A DNA stretch of 64,000 bases from RFSX01 sp964591455 (GTDB lineage: Bacteria > Bacteroidota > Bacteroidia > Chitinophagales > Saprospiraceae). Positions 1 to 7,644 of this stretch are shown here, one piece after another. Positions within the stretch are counted from its first letter, which is position 1; each line of letters begins with the position of its first letter. The stretch covers positions 1-64,000 of the forward strand of contig CAZQDZ010000013.1 in the NCBI GenBank assembly GCA_964591455.1, read 5' to 3'. Below the pieces are notes generated by a model, which was given only the letters and a program-made list of their open reading frames with translations, was not told where the DNA came from and searched no databases. Position numbers and translations under genes: made by a program.

Positions 1-83
1 CCATCCTCAACTGATGTTGAGGTTCCTTGACTTGAAAGCAAGATTTACTTGCTTTGATTTTGATGAATCAGAACCGTTCAGTC
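1..83. repeat. Hairpin repeat, copy A
   Basis: First of three copies of an 83-base element; the others are at 324-401 and 411-493. It contains three short inverted repeats in series: CCTCAAC/GTTGAGG with a 4-base loop, an AAAGCAAG/CTTGCTTT stem with a 5-base loop, and a TTTTGAT/ATCAGAA stem. The last stem differs from the other copies by a change that keeps a G-T pair, which hints that the fold matters. The copy begins at the first base of the window, so the element or an array of it may extend to the left. It resembles REP-like or MITE-like intergenic palindromes. No transposase is visible nearby. Confidence 0.85.
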
Positions 84-132
84 AGAATCACCGTTCGTCG
101 CGACTTGTAGTCGCGATGCAATATGCTTGCAT
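84..132. repeat. Two further hairpins beside repeat copy A
   Basis: Directly after copy A lie two more perfect hairpins. TCGCGAC (98-104) pairs with GTCGCGA (110-116) around the loop TTGTA. ATGCAA (116-121) pairs with TTGCAT (127-132) around TATGC. The build, short GC-rich stems with 5-base loops in close series, is the same as in the 83-base repeat but with different sequence. This suggests a composite palindromic element. Confidence 0.6.
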
Positions 133-323
133 AGAATCAATACCTACTAAATTTACTATGCGCCTTATCTTCATGTACCTTCATCCCCTTTAACGAGCAC
201 GGAGAAATCTCCACAAGGTCGATTTGTAAAGGTTTTCTAAAATGGAGGAATCATAATCTTGTTCATCTAATAATCCTAAAAATCTTAATCAAGACAAAAA
301 GCATGAGCGGGCAGGGCTCCCTC

Positions 324-401
324 CCATCCTCAACTGATGTTGAGGTTCCTTGACTTGAAAGCAAGATTTACTTGCTTTCATTCTGATAAATCAGAACCGT
401 T
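324..401. repeat. Hairpin repeat, copy B
   Basis: Second copy of the element. It has the stems CCTCAAC/GTTGAGG, GAAAGCAAG/CTTGCTTTC (9 pairs, loop ATTTA) and TTCTGAT/ATCAGAA (loop AA). It ends at ...GAACCGTT and lacks the CAGTC tail present in copies A and C. The next copy starts 87 bases further on. Confidence 0.85.
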
Positions 402-410
402 ACATGCCTC

Positions 411-493
411 CCACCCTCAACTGATGTTGAGGTTCCTTCACTTGAAAGCAAGATTTACTTGCTTTCATTCTGATAAATCAGAACCGTTCAGTC
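411..493. repeat. Hairpin repeat, copy C, overlapping the response-regulator stop codon
   Basis: Third copy, nearly identical to copy B but ending in the CAGTC tail of copy A. Its last bases cover the stop codon (488-490) and reach into the final codon of the response regulator on the minus strand. On that strand the three hairpins would form at once in the 3' end of the transcript. There is no T-run, so this is not a standard intrinsic terminator, but it could protect the RNA end or attenuate transcription. Confidence 0.85.
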
Positions 494-1171
494 CTCCATA
501 AACTTATATCCTACACCTCTCACAGATATTATGTGAGTTGGATTCTTGATATCTGTCTCAAATCTTTTTCTAAGGGAGGAAATAAAGTTGTCGATTGTAC
601 GTGTAGAAGGAAACACATCATAACCCCAGACATTTTTGAGTAAGTCATGTCGTGAAACAACTTGTCCTTTCTTACTAATAAGAAATTTCATAATCAGGCA
701 TTCCTTAGGACTTAACTCGAACGACTCATTTTCATTGTATGCTATAAATGTGCTGAAGTTGATGCCATTTTTTCCAAATTGATATTCTTCTATTTCAGTT
801 GCTGTCTGAGGTTGGATACGTGCCAATAATTTTTGCATTCTAATAAGCAACTCTTCCATTTCAAAAGGCTTGACCAAGTAGTCGTCAGCCCCTTCTTTTA
901 ATCCTTTTATCCTGTCCGAGGAAGTGTCTTTTGCAGATGTAATAATTACAGGCAAGTCTGCATGTTGTAATCTAATTCTAGAGAGGACATCCATTCCTGA
1001 TATTTTAGGAAGCATCAAGTCTAGTATGACGATGTCATAATGAGCATTGCTGATTTTGTCCAGTGCCTCCGCACCGTCCATAGCTACATCTGTTGTATAA
1101 CCCTCTAAGTCCAGATTCATTTCGACCAATTGGCGCAAAGTGGCTTCGTCTTCTATTATAAGAACTTTCAT
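488..1171 (-). CDS. OmpR-family response regulator
   Basis: DNA-binding response regulator of 227 residues. The N-terminal receiver domain (about 1-115) has acidic residues E7 and D8, phosphoacceptor D51 in the ILDLMLP segment, S79 and K101 in the LVKPF motif. The C-terminal winged-helix domain (about 130-227) ends in the usual RGVGYKF segment. The gene starts one base after the stop codon of the histidine kinase, so the two are a cognate pair translated from one transcript that also carries hemL. The target genes cannot be read from the sequence. The stop codon lies inside a hairpin repeat. Confidence 0.95.
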   Translation of the reverse strand: MKVLIIEDEATLRQLVEMNLDLEGYTTDVAMDGAEALDKISNAHYDIVILDLMLPKISGMDVLSRIRLQHADLPVIITSAKDTSSDRIKGLKEGADDYLVKPFEMEELLIRMQKLLARIQPQTATEIEEYQFGKNGINFSTFIAYNENESFELSPKECLIMKFLISKKGQVVSRHDLLKNVWGYDVFPSTRTIDNFISSLRKRFETDIKNPTHIISVRGVGYKFMED

Positions 1172-1172
1172 T

Positions 1173-2123
1173 TTATACAGGAAGAATTAAACTAAATATA
1201 GATCCCTGAGGCCTATTGTCCTCTACAGATATATGACCTCCGTGTGCTGTTATAACAGATTGGACTATCCATAATCCAAGTCCAGTGCCTTTGGTCTCTC
1301 GAGTATCTTCGTGTCCTACGCGGTAAAATTTTCTCCATACTTGAGTTTTCTCATCATCACTTATCCCGACACCTTGGTCACTCACTTTGATTATAATCTG
1401 ATTACTTTCTTTTTGTAGGCTTACTATAATTTGAGGATTGGCACCAGAATACTTTACTGCATTACTAATGAGATTATCTAATGCCTTGGTAAATGATTCC
1501 CTATCTATATTATAATGCAGACTTTCTTCCACTTTAATGGTAATTGAGGCAGAAGGATATCTTCGATGATAACTGTCTATTTTTTCTTGTATAAAATCAC
1601 CCAAATCAGTATCCTGATAATTGTAGATGTATTGGCCGTCTATCTGTGCGGCAGTAAGTAAGTTATTGACTTGTTGTTCCAGGCGAAGCACCTCTGTCTG
1701 TCCAGTATCTAAAAGAGATTGTTTTTGATCTGGTCTTAATCCTTCCCGCATCAAAGTTTTATTCACAAGTTTAATACTCGCTATCGGTGTCTTGAGTTCA
1801 TGTGTGATAGATAATAGAAAATCATTCATTCGCTCATTGAATGTACTTTCTTTTCTAAAAGCTCTGAAGATAAGTAACAAACCAAGTAGTATCGATATGC
1901 CAAAGACCAAGCCCTCGCTGATGATCATGTTACGTTGGCGATTATAATCTATAACCAGTTCTGTATTCTCTACATCATTTTTGTACGTAGCCAATTCAGT
2001 TTTTAGCAAATGAGCTTCCTCATTTTTTTTGTATAAAAGAATAGCCCACCATGTAAATGCTGTAATAAGATAACACATGACAAAAGCATGTAGAAAAAGA
2101 TATTTTTTCTTTACGGATTTCAT
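1173..2123 (-). CDS. Sensor histidine kinase, two membrane segments
   Basis: Membrane sensor kinase of 316 residues. Two predicted membrane helices (about 8-31 and 66-88) flank a short periplasmic stretch of about 35 residues, too small for a classic ligand-binding domain. A HisKA dimerisation domain follows, with the phosphoacceptor H108 in the context THELKTP. The HATPase_c domain has an N-box around N221, G1 box DQGVGI (249-254) and G2 box GTGLGL (279-284). Its start codon overlaps the hemL stop codon in an ATGA arrangement, and the regulator follows after one base. The signal is unknown; the small external loop suggests it may sense membrane state or a partner protein. Confidence 0.95.
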   Translation of the reverse strand: MKSVKKKYLFLHAFVMCYLITAFTWWAILLYKKNEEAHLLKTELATYKNDVENTELVIDYNRQRNMIISEGLVFGISILLGLLLIFRAFRKESTFNERMNDFLLSITHELKTPIASIKLVNKTLMREGLRPDQKQSLLDTGQTEVLRLEQQVNNLLTAAQIDGQYIYNYQDTDLGDFIQEKIDSYHRRYPSASITIKVEESLHYNIDRESFTKALDNLISNAVKYSGANPQIIVSLQKESNQIIIKVSDQGVGISDDEKTQVWRKFYRVGHEDTRETKGTGLGLWIVQSVITAHGGHISVEDNRPQGSIFSLILPV

Positions 2124-3412
2124 CCTAATATCTCATCCAACAATTTGCAAATAGTGGCAGCACCCTGCTTTAAGTATTTACGTGAATGGGCAGTAGAAAT
2201 GAAGCCTACTTCATAACCTGATGGACCCAAGTAGATACCATGATCAAGTAAGCTAGCGTGCAGCTTCTTGAAGAGTGACATTGTACTAGCATCTATCTCA
2301 TCAGCAGCTTGTATTCGCTTCTCCGAAAAAGCAAACCAAAATATAGAACCTATGTGCTGTATATTGAAAGCATACTTTTTCTTCCTGACATGTTTCATAA
2401 TGGTATCTACAAAGTAGGCTGTTCTTTTCTCTTGGTCTTCATAAAAGTTCTTCTGCAGTAGCTTTTCCAACATGGCAATACCTGCGGATAGGGCTATCGG
2501 ATTTGCGGATAGCGTGCCAGCTTGGTAGACATTTCCTTCTGGTGCTACGTGATTCATGATTTTTCGCTTCCCTCCAAAAGCACCTACGGGCATCCCGCCG
2601 CCAATAATCTTTCCATACGTGATTAGGTCTGGCCTGATTTTGTAATAGCCAGCTGCACCTTCAAACCCCACTCTAAAGCCTGATATAACTTCATCAAATA
2701 TCAATAAGACCCCATACTTATCACAAAGCTTGCGCAAAGCTTTTAAGTAGCTTTTATCCTGAAGAAGTAATCCATTATTAGCTGGAATAGGTTCTATAAT
2801 TACCGCAGCGATATCCTTACTGGCTTTCATAGTCTTTTCTACCTTAGCTATATCTGCTAGGGGTAGTACTATTGTCTCTTTGGCAAGACTCGCAGGAATT
2901 CCCGCAGAGCTAGAAACGCCAAAGGTAGCTAGTCCAGATCCTGCCTTGACCAGAAGGGAATCTACATGACCATGATAGCATCCATCAAATTTTATAATCT
3001 TGTTTTTTCCTGTATATCCTCTAGCCAATCGGATTGCTGACATGACCGCCTCAGTCCCACTACTCACAAATCGAATTCGATCCAGATACTTGTGATTATC
3101 CAGTATCAGTCTGCCAATCATGTTTCCTGAAGGAGAGGGAGTCCCAAAGGAGGTTCCATTTTTGAGTGCCTTCTCTATTTTTTTTCTAACATAGCTGTTA
3201 TTATGACCAAGAATGAGTGGCCCCCAGCTACAACAAAAATCCAGAAACTTATTGCCATCCACGTCTGTAATATGGCAGCCTTCTCCTTTGGTGATAAAGA
3301 GGGGAGAGCCACTTACTGACTTAAAAGCTCTTACTGGTGAATGGACGCCACCAGGAAACATTTTCTTAGCCTCAGCAAACAGCTTATTACTTTTCTTTCT
3401 CTTAAGTTTCAT
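2120..3412 (-). CDS. hemL: Glutamate-1-semialdehyde 2,1-aminomutase
   Basis: PLP-dependent enzyme of 430 residues that converts glutamate-1-semialdehyde to 5-aminolevulinate in the C5 route of haem biosynthesis. Family features are clear: the MFPGGVHSPVRAF opening, the SSGTEA phosphate-binding turn (118-122), the FDEVISGFR segment with D240, and the PLP lysine K268 in TYGKIIGGG. The length is normal for the family. It is the first gene of an overlapping operon with a histidine kinase and response regulator, an unusual partnership that could link haem supply to a sensed signal. Two haem lipoproteins lie a few kilobases away, but co-regulation is only an inference. Confidence 0.96.
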   Translation of the reverse strand: MKLKRKKSNKLFAEAKKMFPGGVHSPVRAFKSVSGSPLFITKGEGCHITDVDGNKFLDFCCSWGPLILGHNNSYVRKKIEKALKNGTSFGTPSPSGNMIGRLILDNHKYLDRIRFVSSGTEAVMSAIRLARGYTGKNKIIKFDGCYHGHVDSLLVKAGSGLATFGVSSSAGIPASLAKETIVLPLADIAKVEKTMKASKDIAAVIIEPIPANNGLLLQDKSYLKALRKLCDKYGVLLIFDEVISGFRVGFEGAAGYYKIRPDLITYGKIIGGGMPVGAFGGKRKIMNHVAPEGNVYQAGTLSANPIALSAGIAMLEKLLQKNFYEDQEKRTAYFVDTIMKHVRKKKYAFNIQHIGSIFWFAFSEKRIQAADEIDASTMSLFKKLHASLLDHGIYLGPSGYEVGFISTAHSRKYLKQGAATICKLLDEILG

Positions 3413-3605
3413 TGTATAGAGTTATGAGACCACGAAAATCTCAATTTGTGCATTAACATCTGAACTCAGACCTCATTTTCTTCATATTATCTTATTCCTT
3501 ATGATAATACCCTTCAAAATAAGTGAGAAAATCACTTGCTAATCTTGATAGGTATGGAATCTAAATTACTTAATTAACTTTACGGTAATTCAAAGTTTAC
3601 TGTCT

Positions 3606-5096
3606 GTGAAAATTAACTTTTCGAAAGCCATTGATGCTGTTTTAGATCAGCGAAATTCAGTGCATTTGCCTGGTATAGGAACTATTAGATTAGAGAATCG
3701 ACCATCTAAAATCTCTGCTGATGAGTCAGCTATTTCGCCACCTTCGGTGATTTTAACTCATTACAATGCAACAACTAAGAATAAAGCGCTAAGAAAGTAC
3801 TTGGAACGTAAGTACGATTTGTCCAAGGTAAAAGCGGATGAAGCCATCAATAGCTTTTCTAAGGTGCTTATAAAGACGATGAAGAAGCATGGAAAAGTAG
3901 AGATAGAGAAACTGATGACAATCAAGCCTAATGGCAAAAAGTATCTAGTCAAAGCGAAAAAAAGTTATTTAAAGAGGTACTATGAAGGTCTTCCAGTTGT
4001 AGAGCTTAAAAAGATTAAAAAGAAGGATCGCAAAAAGGTAGGGTTAGAAGCTAAATCAGGTTTAGATAGCAAAAAGCAAAATAAAAAGCAGAAACCTGGT
4101 ACGGATTTGAAAACTGCTGCAGCAATTGCAGCAACTACTTCCAAGGCTAATAAAATGGATGAAAAGAAAAAACAGGCGAAAAATCTTCTAAGCTCAAGCA
4201 AAGAAGATTCAGGGAAATCTAAGCTAGTAACAAAACCTGTAGACTCGCCACCGAAGAAGGTAACCCCACCTTCAAACCCTACTTCCTCATCCCAAAGCCC
4301 TAAACCAAATGTCACCTATGTAAAACCTAATTTTTCCTTTCCTGCTACTAAGGCAAAAACGCCATCCCCAACACCCGCTGTAAAGAAACCGACTGTAACT
4401 GAGAAGGCCCTGCCTATGAGTTTGAATGAGAAACTCAAACTACAACAATCAACTAGTAAGCCTGCTGGTGCAACAACAAGTACAACTAGAACCACTTCAT
4501 ATTCTAGTACCACCTCCAGTGCTAAGCCACTGGCTATCAAAGATCCCAAACCAGTAGGCAAAGTCGATTATACACCGGTTCCTCCTAGTGATGAAGGATT
4601 TGGTTGTGTAGGCCCTGCCCTCGCATTGTTTGCCTTACTTGTAATATTGAGTCTAATTTATTTTGGATGTAATAAAGTAAGGAACATGAGCAAAGGTCAA
4701 ACTAAGATACCTGCAACCGAAAAAATAGCTAGCTCAGAATCTAATTCAAGTACAACGACTACTATAGAAGAGGATACTAATAATATAAACGATGATGCTC
4801 AGTCGAATGAGATATTAGAAGATGAAGAATACGCCACCAGTACCAATAACCCTTCTGAGTGTATTATCATAACCGGTGTTTATTCTAATTATACCAATGT
4901 ATCCAGAATGGAAGAACTCCTGGCAAGGAATGGATACGAGGTATATATAAGTGAATACGGACCTTATACAAGAGTGGGTTTTACTTATGATTGCTCTAAC
5001 GTGGACTTGGCTGACTATCTCAATAATATAAGACGACAGATAGAACCGAAAGCTTGGTATTTAGAACCTGAGTTATACGTGGAATACGAATATTAA
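3606..5096 (+). CDS. HU-CCDC81-like and SPOR domain membrane protein
   Basis: Protein of 496 residues starting at GTG; no in-frame ATG fits the N-terminal domain. Residues 1 to about 55 and about 58-128 look like the two bacterial HU-CCDC81 domains, related to the HU/IHF fold. A long, Lys/Ser/Thr/Pro-rich linker (about 130-330) follows. One membrane helix lies at about 336-357, then an acidic Asn/Ser/Glu-rich stretch. A C-terminal SPOR-type domain (about 415-492) probably binds denuded peptidoglycan glycans. The layout, N-terminal HU-like domains in the cytoplasm and SPOR in the periplasm, is known in Bacteroidota. Whether the HU-like part binds DNA or protein is not known. The stop codon overlaps the convergent peroxidase gene by 4 bases. 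Confidence 0.85.
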   Translation: MKINFSKAIDAVLDQRNSVHLPGIGTIRLENRPSKISADESAISPPSVILTHYNATTKNKALRKYLERKYDLSKVKADEAINSFSKVLIKTMKKHGKVEIEKLMTIKPNGKKYLVKAKKSYLKRYYEGLPVVELKKIKKKDRKKVGLEAKSGLDSKKQNKKQKPGTDLKTAAAIAATTSKANKMDEKKKQAKNLLSSSKEDSGKSKLVTKPVDSPPKKVTPPSNPTSSSQSPKPNVTYVKPNFSFPATKAKTPSPTPAVKKPTVTEKALPMSLNEKLKLQQSTSKPAGATTSTTRTTSYSSTTSSAKPLAIKDPKPVGKVDYTPVPPSDEGFGCVGPALALFALLVILSLIYFGCNKVRNMSKGQTKIPATEKIASSESNSSTTTTIEEDTNNINDDAQSNEILEDEEYATSTNNPSECIIITGVYSNYTNVSRMEELLARNGYEVYISEYGPYTRVGFTYDCSNVDLADYLNNIRRQIEPKAWYLEPELYVEYEY

Positions 5097-6466
5097 TTAC
5101 AACCTAAGTCTTCTCGAGAACGAGGGTCATTATTTGGAAAACAATTGCCAGACTTTAGCTCAGAAGGCTTATATCTGACTAGGTCAGGGTCTCTGAGGCT
5201 TTTCTCTAAAAACAACTGCAGCTGCATCTTCTCCTCTTCTGTCAACTCTAGAGGAACAAACTTTTCAGATAAGAGCTCCTGTGGAATACGGTCATTTTCT
5301 GTCCTTGCAAGATTCTTATATTCTATAAGCTCATCCAATTCTCTGACACTAGAACCATGGAAATAGAATGGTGCATCACTAACATTATAGACTTGTGGAA
5401 CCTTAAAGCGATAGTTGTCTGATGGATTTCCTGTGAAAGCACCTCTTCCAAGGTTTCTGTCCTGAACTTCTGCGTCTGTAGTTTTATAGAATGGCCTGTC
5501 GCTCATATCATTTACGCCGAGGGCATGGAACTCTCCTGATCCCAAATTTTGATTGTAGTGACAATTCGAGCAATTGGCTTTTCCAAAAAACAAGATACCA
5601 CCTAATTTTTCATCTCTAGACAAAGCATCTTTGTCACCTTTGAGCCATTCTTGAAAAGGCGCTCTGTTTGTAAGCAAGGTTCTAATATATGCTGAGATAG
5701 CAAGTGCACCACCGTGATTACTGTATCTATCCTCCTCACTGAGTTCTGGAAATGATGCATCAAATAATTCTGTATATCCAAACTCATCTATCATTTCTTT
5801 GGTGATATGAATACGATGCGTTTCTAATCCTTCAAAATTCTGCGTTTCTAGTGAGGCAAAACCATCTCCATTGTGAATGGTGCCATCACTTTGCTTCCAG
5901 TATGCCTCCGTACCTACATTGGCATCTGTATTTCCAAATCTGCCATTCCATGTTGTGTTTTTCACAAAAGCCACATTCAATAAGCTGAGTGGTCTGGCGG
6001 CTTGAACATCTAATTCATTATCTTGGTAATCACTGCTCTTTCGGCGATCTTCTCCATTAATGCCAAATCCAACGCCTCCGTCTGCTATACCTTGGAAATT
6101 ACCTGACTTAAAACCAGCCTCTGGAACATGGCAGCTAGCACATGAGTAAGTACCCATACCTGATGCATAGGTCGCGTTAGTCGCAAATCCAGTTTCGAAG
6201 AACAAGAATCTTCCTAATTCGACTTTCTCTGCGGTCAATGGATTATTCTCTAAATCCTGAGGGATGTTCTCTAGATTATTTTCATCAGGCAGAATATAAT
6301 AATCCAAACCTTGATTGTTTGGCGCTGATCTGGACACTAGATTCTCCATCTGCAAATCCATAGATATCAAATCTGGCATTCTATCTTGAGTGCATGAACA
6401 GACAAAAATTGCTGCGATACTGATTGTAATTATTCTTCTCATTCTTCCTAAAATAACAAGCTGCAA
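5093..6466 (-). CDS. Di-heme cytochrome c peroxidase-family lipoprotein (paralogue 1)
   Basis: Periplasm-facing di-heme protein of the CcpA/MauG family. The two CxxCH haem-c sites are CASCH (109-113) and CSNCH (299-303). Near the N-terminus a hydrophobic stretch runs to a lipobox-like VCSC (C25). The better start is the internal ATG at 6442 (residue 9), which gives a compact lipoprotein signal. In bacterial cytochrome c peroxidases the region after haem 2 usually contains an MHDGS-type segment; here it reads FHGSS, shared with the paralogue at 7645-9033. The natural substrate may be hydrogen peroxide, or the protein may modify another protein as MauG does. The two paralogues are separated by an opposite-strand nucleotidyltransferase gene. 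Confidence 0.92.
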   Translation of the reverse strand: MQLVILGRMRRIITISIAAIFVCSCTQDRMPDLISMDLQMENLVSRSAPNNQGLDYYILPDENNLENIPQDLENNPLTAEKVELGRFLFFETGFATNATYASGMGTYSCASCHVPEAGFKSGNFQGIADGGVGFGINGEDRRKSSDYQDNELDVQAARPLSLLNVAFVKNTTWNGRFGNTDANVGTEAYWKQSDGTIHNGDGFASLETQNFEGLETHRIHITKEMIDEFGYTELFDASFPELSEEDRYSNHGGALAISAYIRTLLTNRAPFQEWLKGDKDALSRDEKLGGILFFGKANCSNCHYNQNLGSGEFHALGVNDMSDRPFYKTTDAEVQDRNLGRGAFTGNPSDNYRFKVPQVYNVSDAPFYFHGSSVRELDELIEYKNLARTENDRIPQELLSEKFVPLELTEEEKMQLQLFLEKSLRDPDLVRYKPSELKSGNCFPNNDPRSREDLGCN

Positions 6467-6732
6467 AAGTAATAAATTATTGTCAAAGTAAATTTATTAT
6501 ATTATAAGAATTATTCATTTGTATTATATTGAAAATCAATTACATATGTTTGAATTGAATCACATTTTCGTGATTAGCGTATCTGGTTATTGATTCTAAT
6601 TATAGAATACCAATGCACAAAAGAAACCTATAATGTATCTGGACCTATAATACTAATCATATAACGTATCCATTTGCTGCATCATGTTCGAAAATCATTG
6701 ATATTTGAATATTTTATAATATAAAAGGAGGA

Positions 6733-7635
6733 ATGGACAATACACTTTTAATTCTTGCTGCTGGGATGGGCAGTCGATACGGAGGGCTGAAACAAATGGA
6801 TAGCTTTGGCCCCAATGGAGAGACAATAATAGAGTATTCTATATATGATGCGATAAATGCCGGTTTTACCAAGGTGGTATTTGTCATCAGAGAATACTTC
6901 AGAAAGGATTTTGAGGCATTCTTTAAGAAGAGATTAGGAGATAGAATAAAAATGGAGTTCGTAACCCAAGAGCTATATGATATCCCATCTGGCTCCAGAT
7001 ATATTGCCTACAGAGAAAAACCATGGGGGACGGCTCATGCAGTGCTACGAGGTAAAGATGTTATTAATGGTCCTTTTGCAGTCATCAACGCAGACGATTA
7101 TTACGGAATAGATGCCTATAGCACACTAATCAAATTTTTTAAGCAGAATAAGAAGAAAGATACTTATGCCGTAGTGGCATACCGACTCAAGAATACTTTA
7201 TCAGATTATGGCACCGTGAACAGAGGGATATGCAAAAGTGATAAGCATGGCTATCTCACTGAAGTAGTGGAAACACTGAAGATATCTAAGAATAAAGATG
7301 GTTCTGGTGTGTATGATTCACCTTCAGGGCCTAAAAAACTATCTGCCAACTCGTTGGTGTCGATGAATATGTTTGGTTTCTTACCTAGCTACTTTTCCAA
7401 GACAGAAAAACATTTCAAGAAGTTTCTTAAGGAACATGGCATGGAGATGAAATCTGAGTTTTTTATTCCATTCACATTGGATACAATGATTAATTCAAAC
7501 ACAGCTAAAGTAAAAGTGCTCACTTCTCAGTCTAAGTGGTTTGGCGTAACTTATAAAGATGATAAACCTAATGTGGTTAAGGCAATCAAAAAACTGATTA
7601 GTGCAGGTTTGTATCCTAAAAACCTGTGGTCCTAA
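6733..7635 (+). CDS. Sugar nucleotidyltransferase-like protein
   Basis: Protein of 300 residues with the fold of NTP-dependent sugar-phosphate nucleotidyltransferases (RmlA/GalU-like). Visible features are the N-terminal LAAGMGSRYGG nucleotide-binding loop, the GTAHAVL segment (about 98-104) and the INADDYYG metal-binding motif (about 117-124). The family makes activated sugars for polysaccharides and glycans; the exact substrate cannot be told. A good Shine-Dalgarno-like AGGAGG precedes the ATG, which is uncommon for this phylum and supports the start. It lies between two peroxidase genes of the opposite strand and is not in their operon. Confidence 0.88.
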   Translation: MDNTLLILAAGMGSRYGGLKQMDSFGPNGETIIEYSIYDAINAGFTKVVFVIREYFRKDFEAFFKKRLGDRIKMEFVTQELYDIPSGSRYIAYREKPWGTAHAVLRGKDVINGPFAVINADDYYGIDAYSTLIKFFKQNKKKDTYAVVAYRLKNTLSDYGTVNRGICKSDKHGYLTEVVETLKISKNKDGSGVYDSPSGPKKLSANSLVSMNMFGFLPSYFSKTEKHFKKFLKEHGMEMKSEFFIPFTLDTMINSNTAKVKVLTSQSKWFGVTYKDDKPNVVKAIKKLISAGLYPKNLWS

Positions 7636-7644
7636 GAGATATTC

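Noticed and set aside
1..493. CRISPR array
   Set aside because: Three copies are unevenly spaced (323 and 87 bases apart), the unit is 83 bases with internal hairpins, and no cas genes or spacer-like regular units are present.
411..493. Intrinsic terminator of the hemL operon
   Set aside because: Hairpins are present but there is no T-run, and the same element occurs elsewhere as a repeat.
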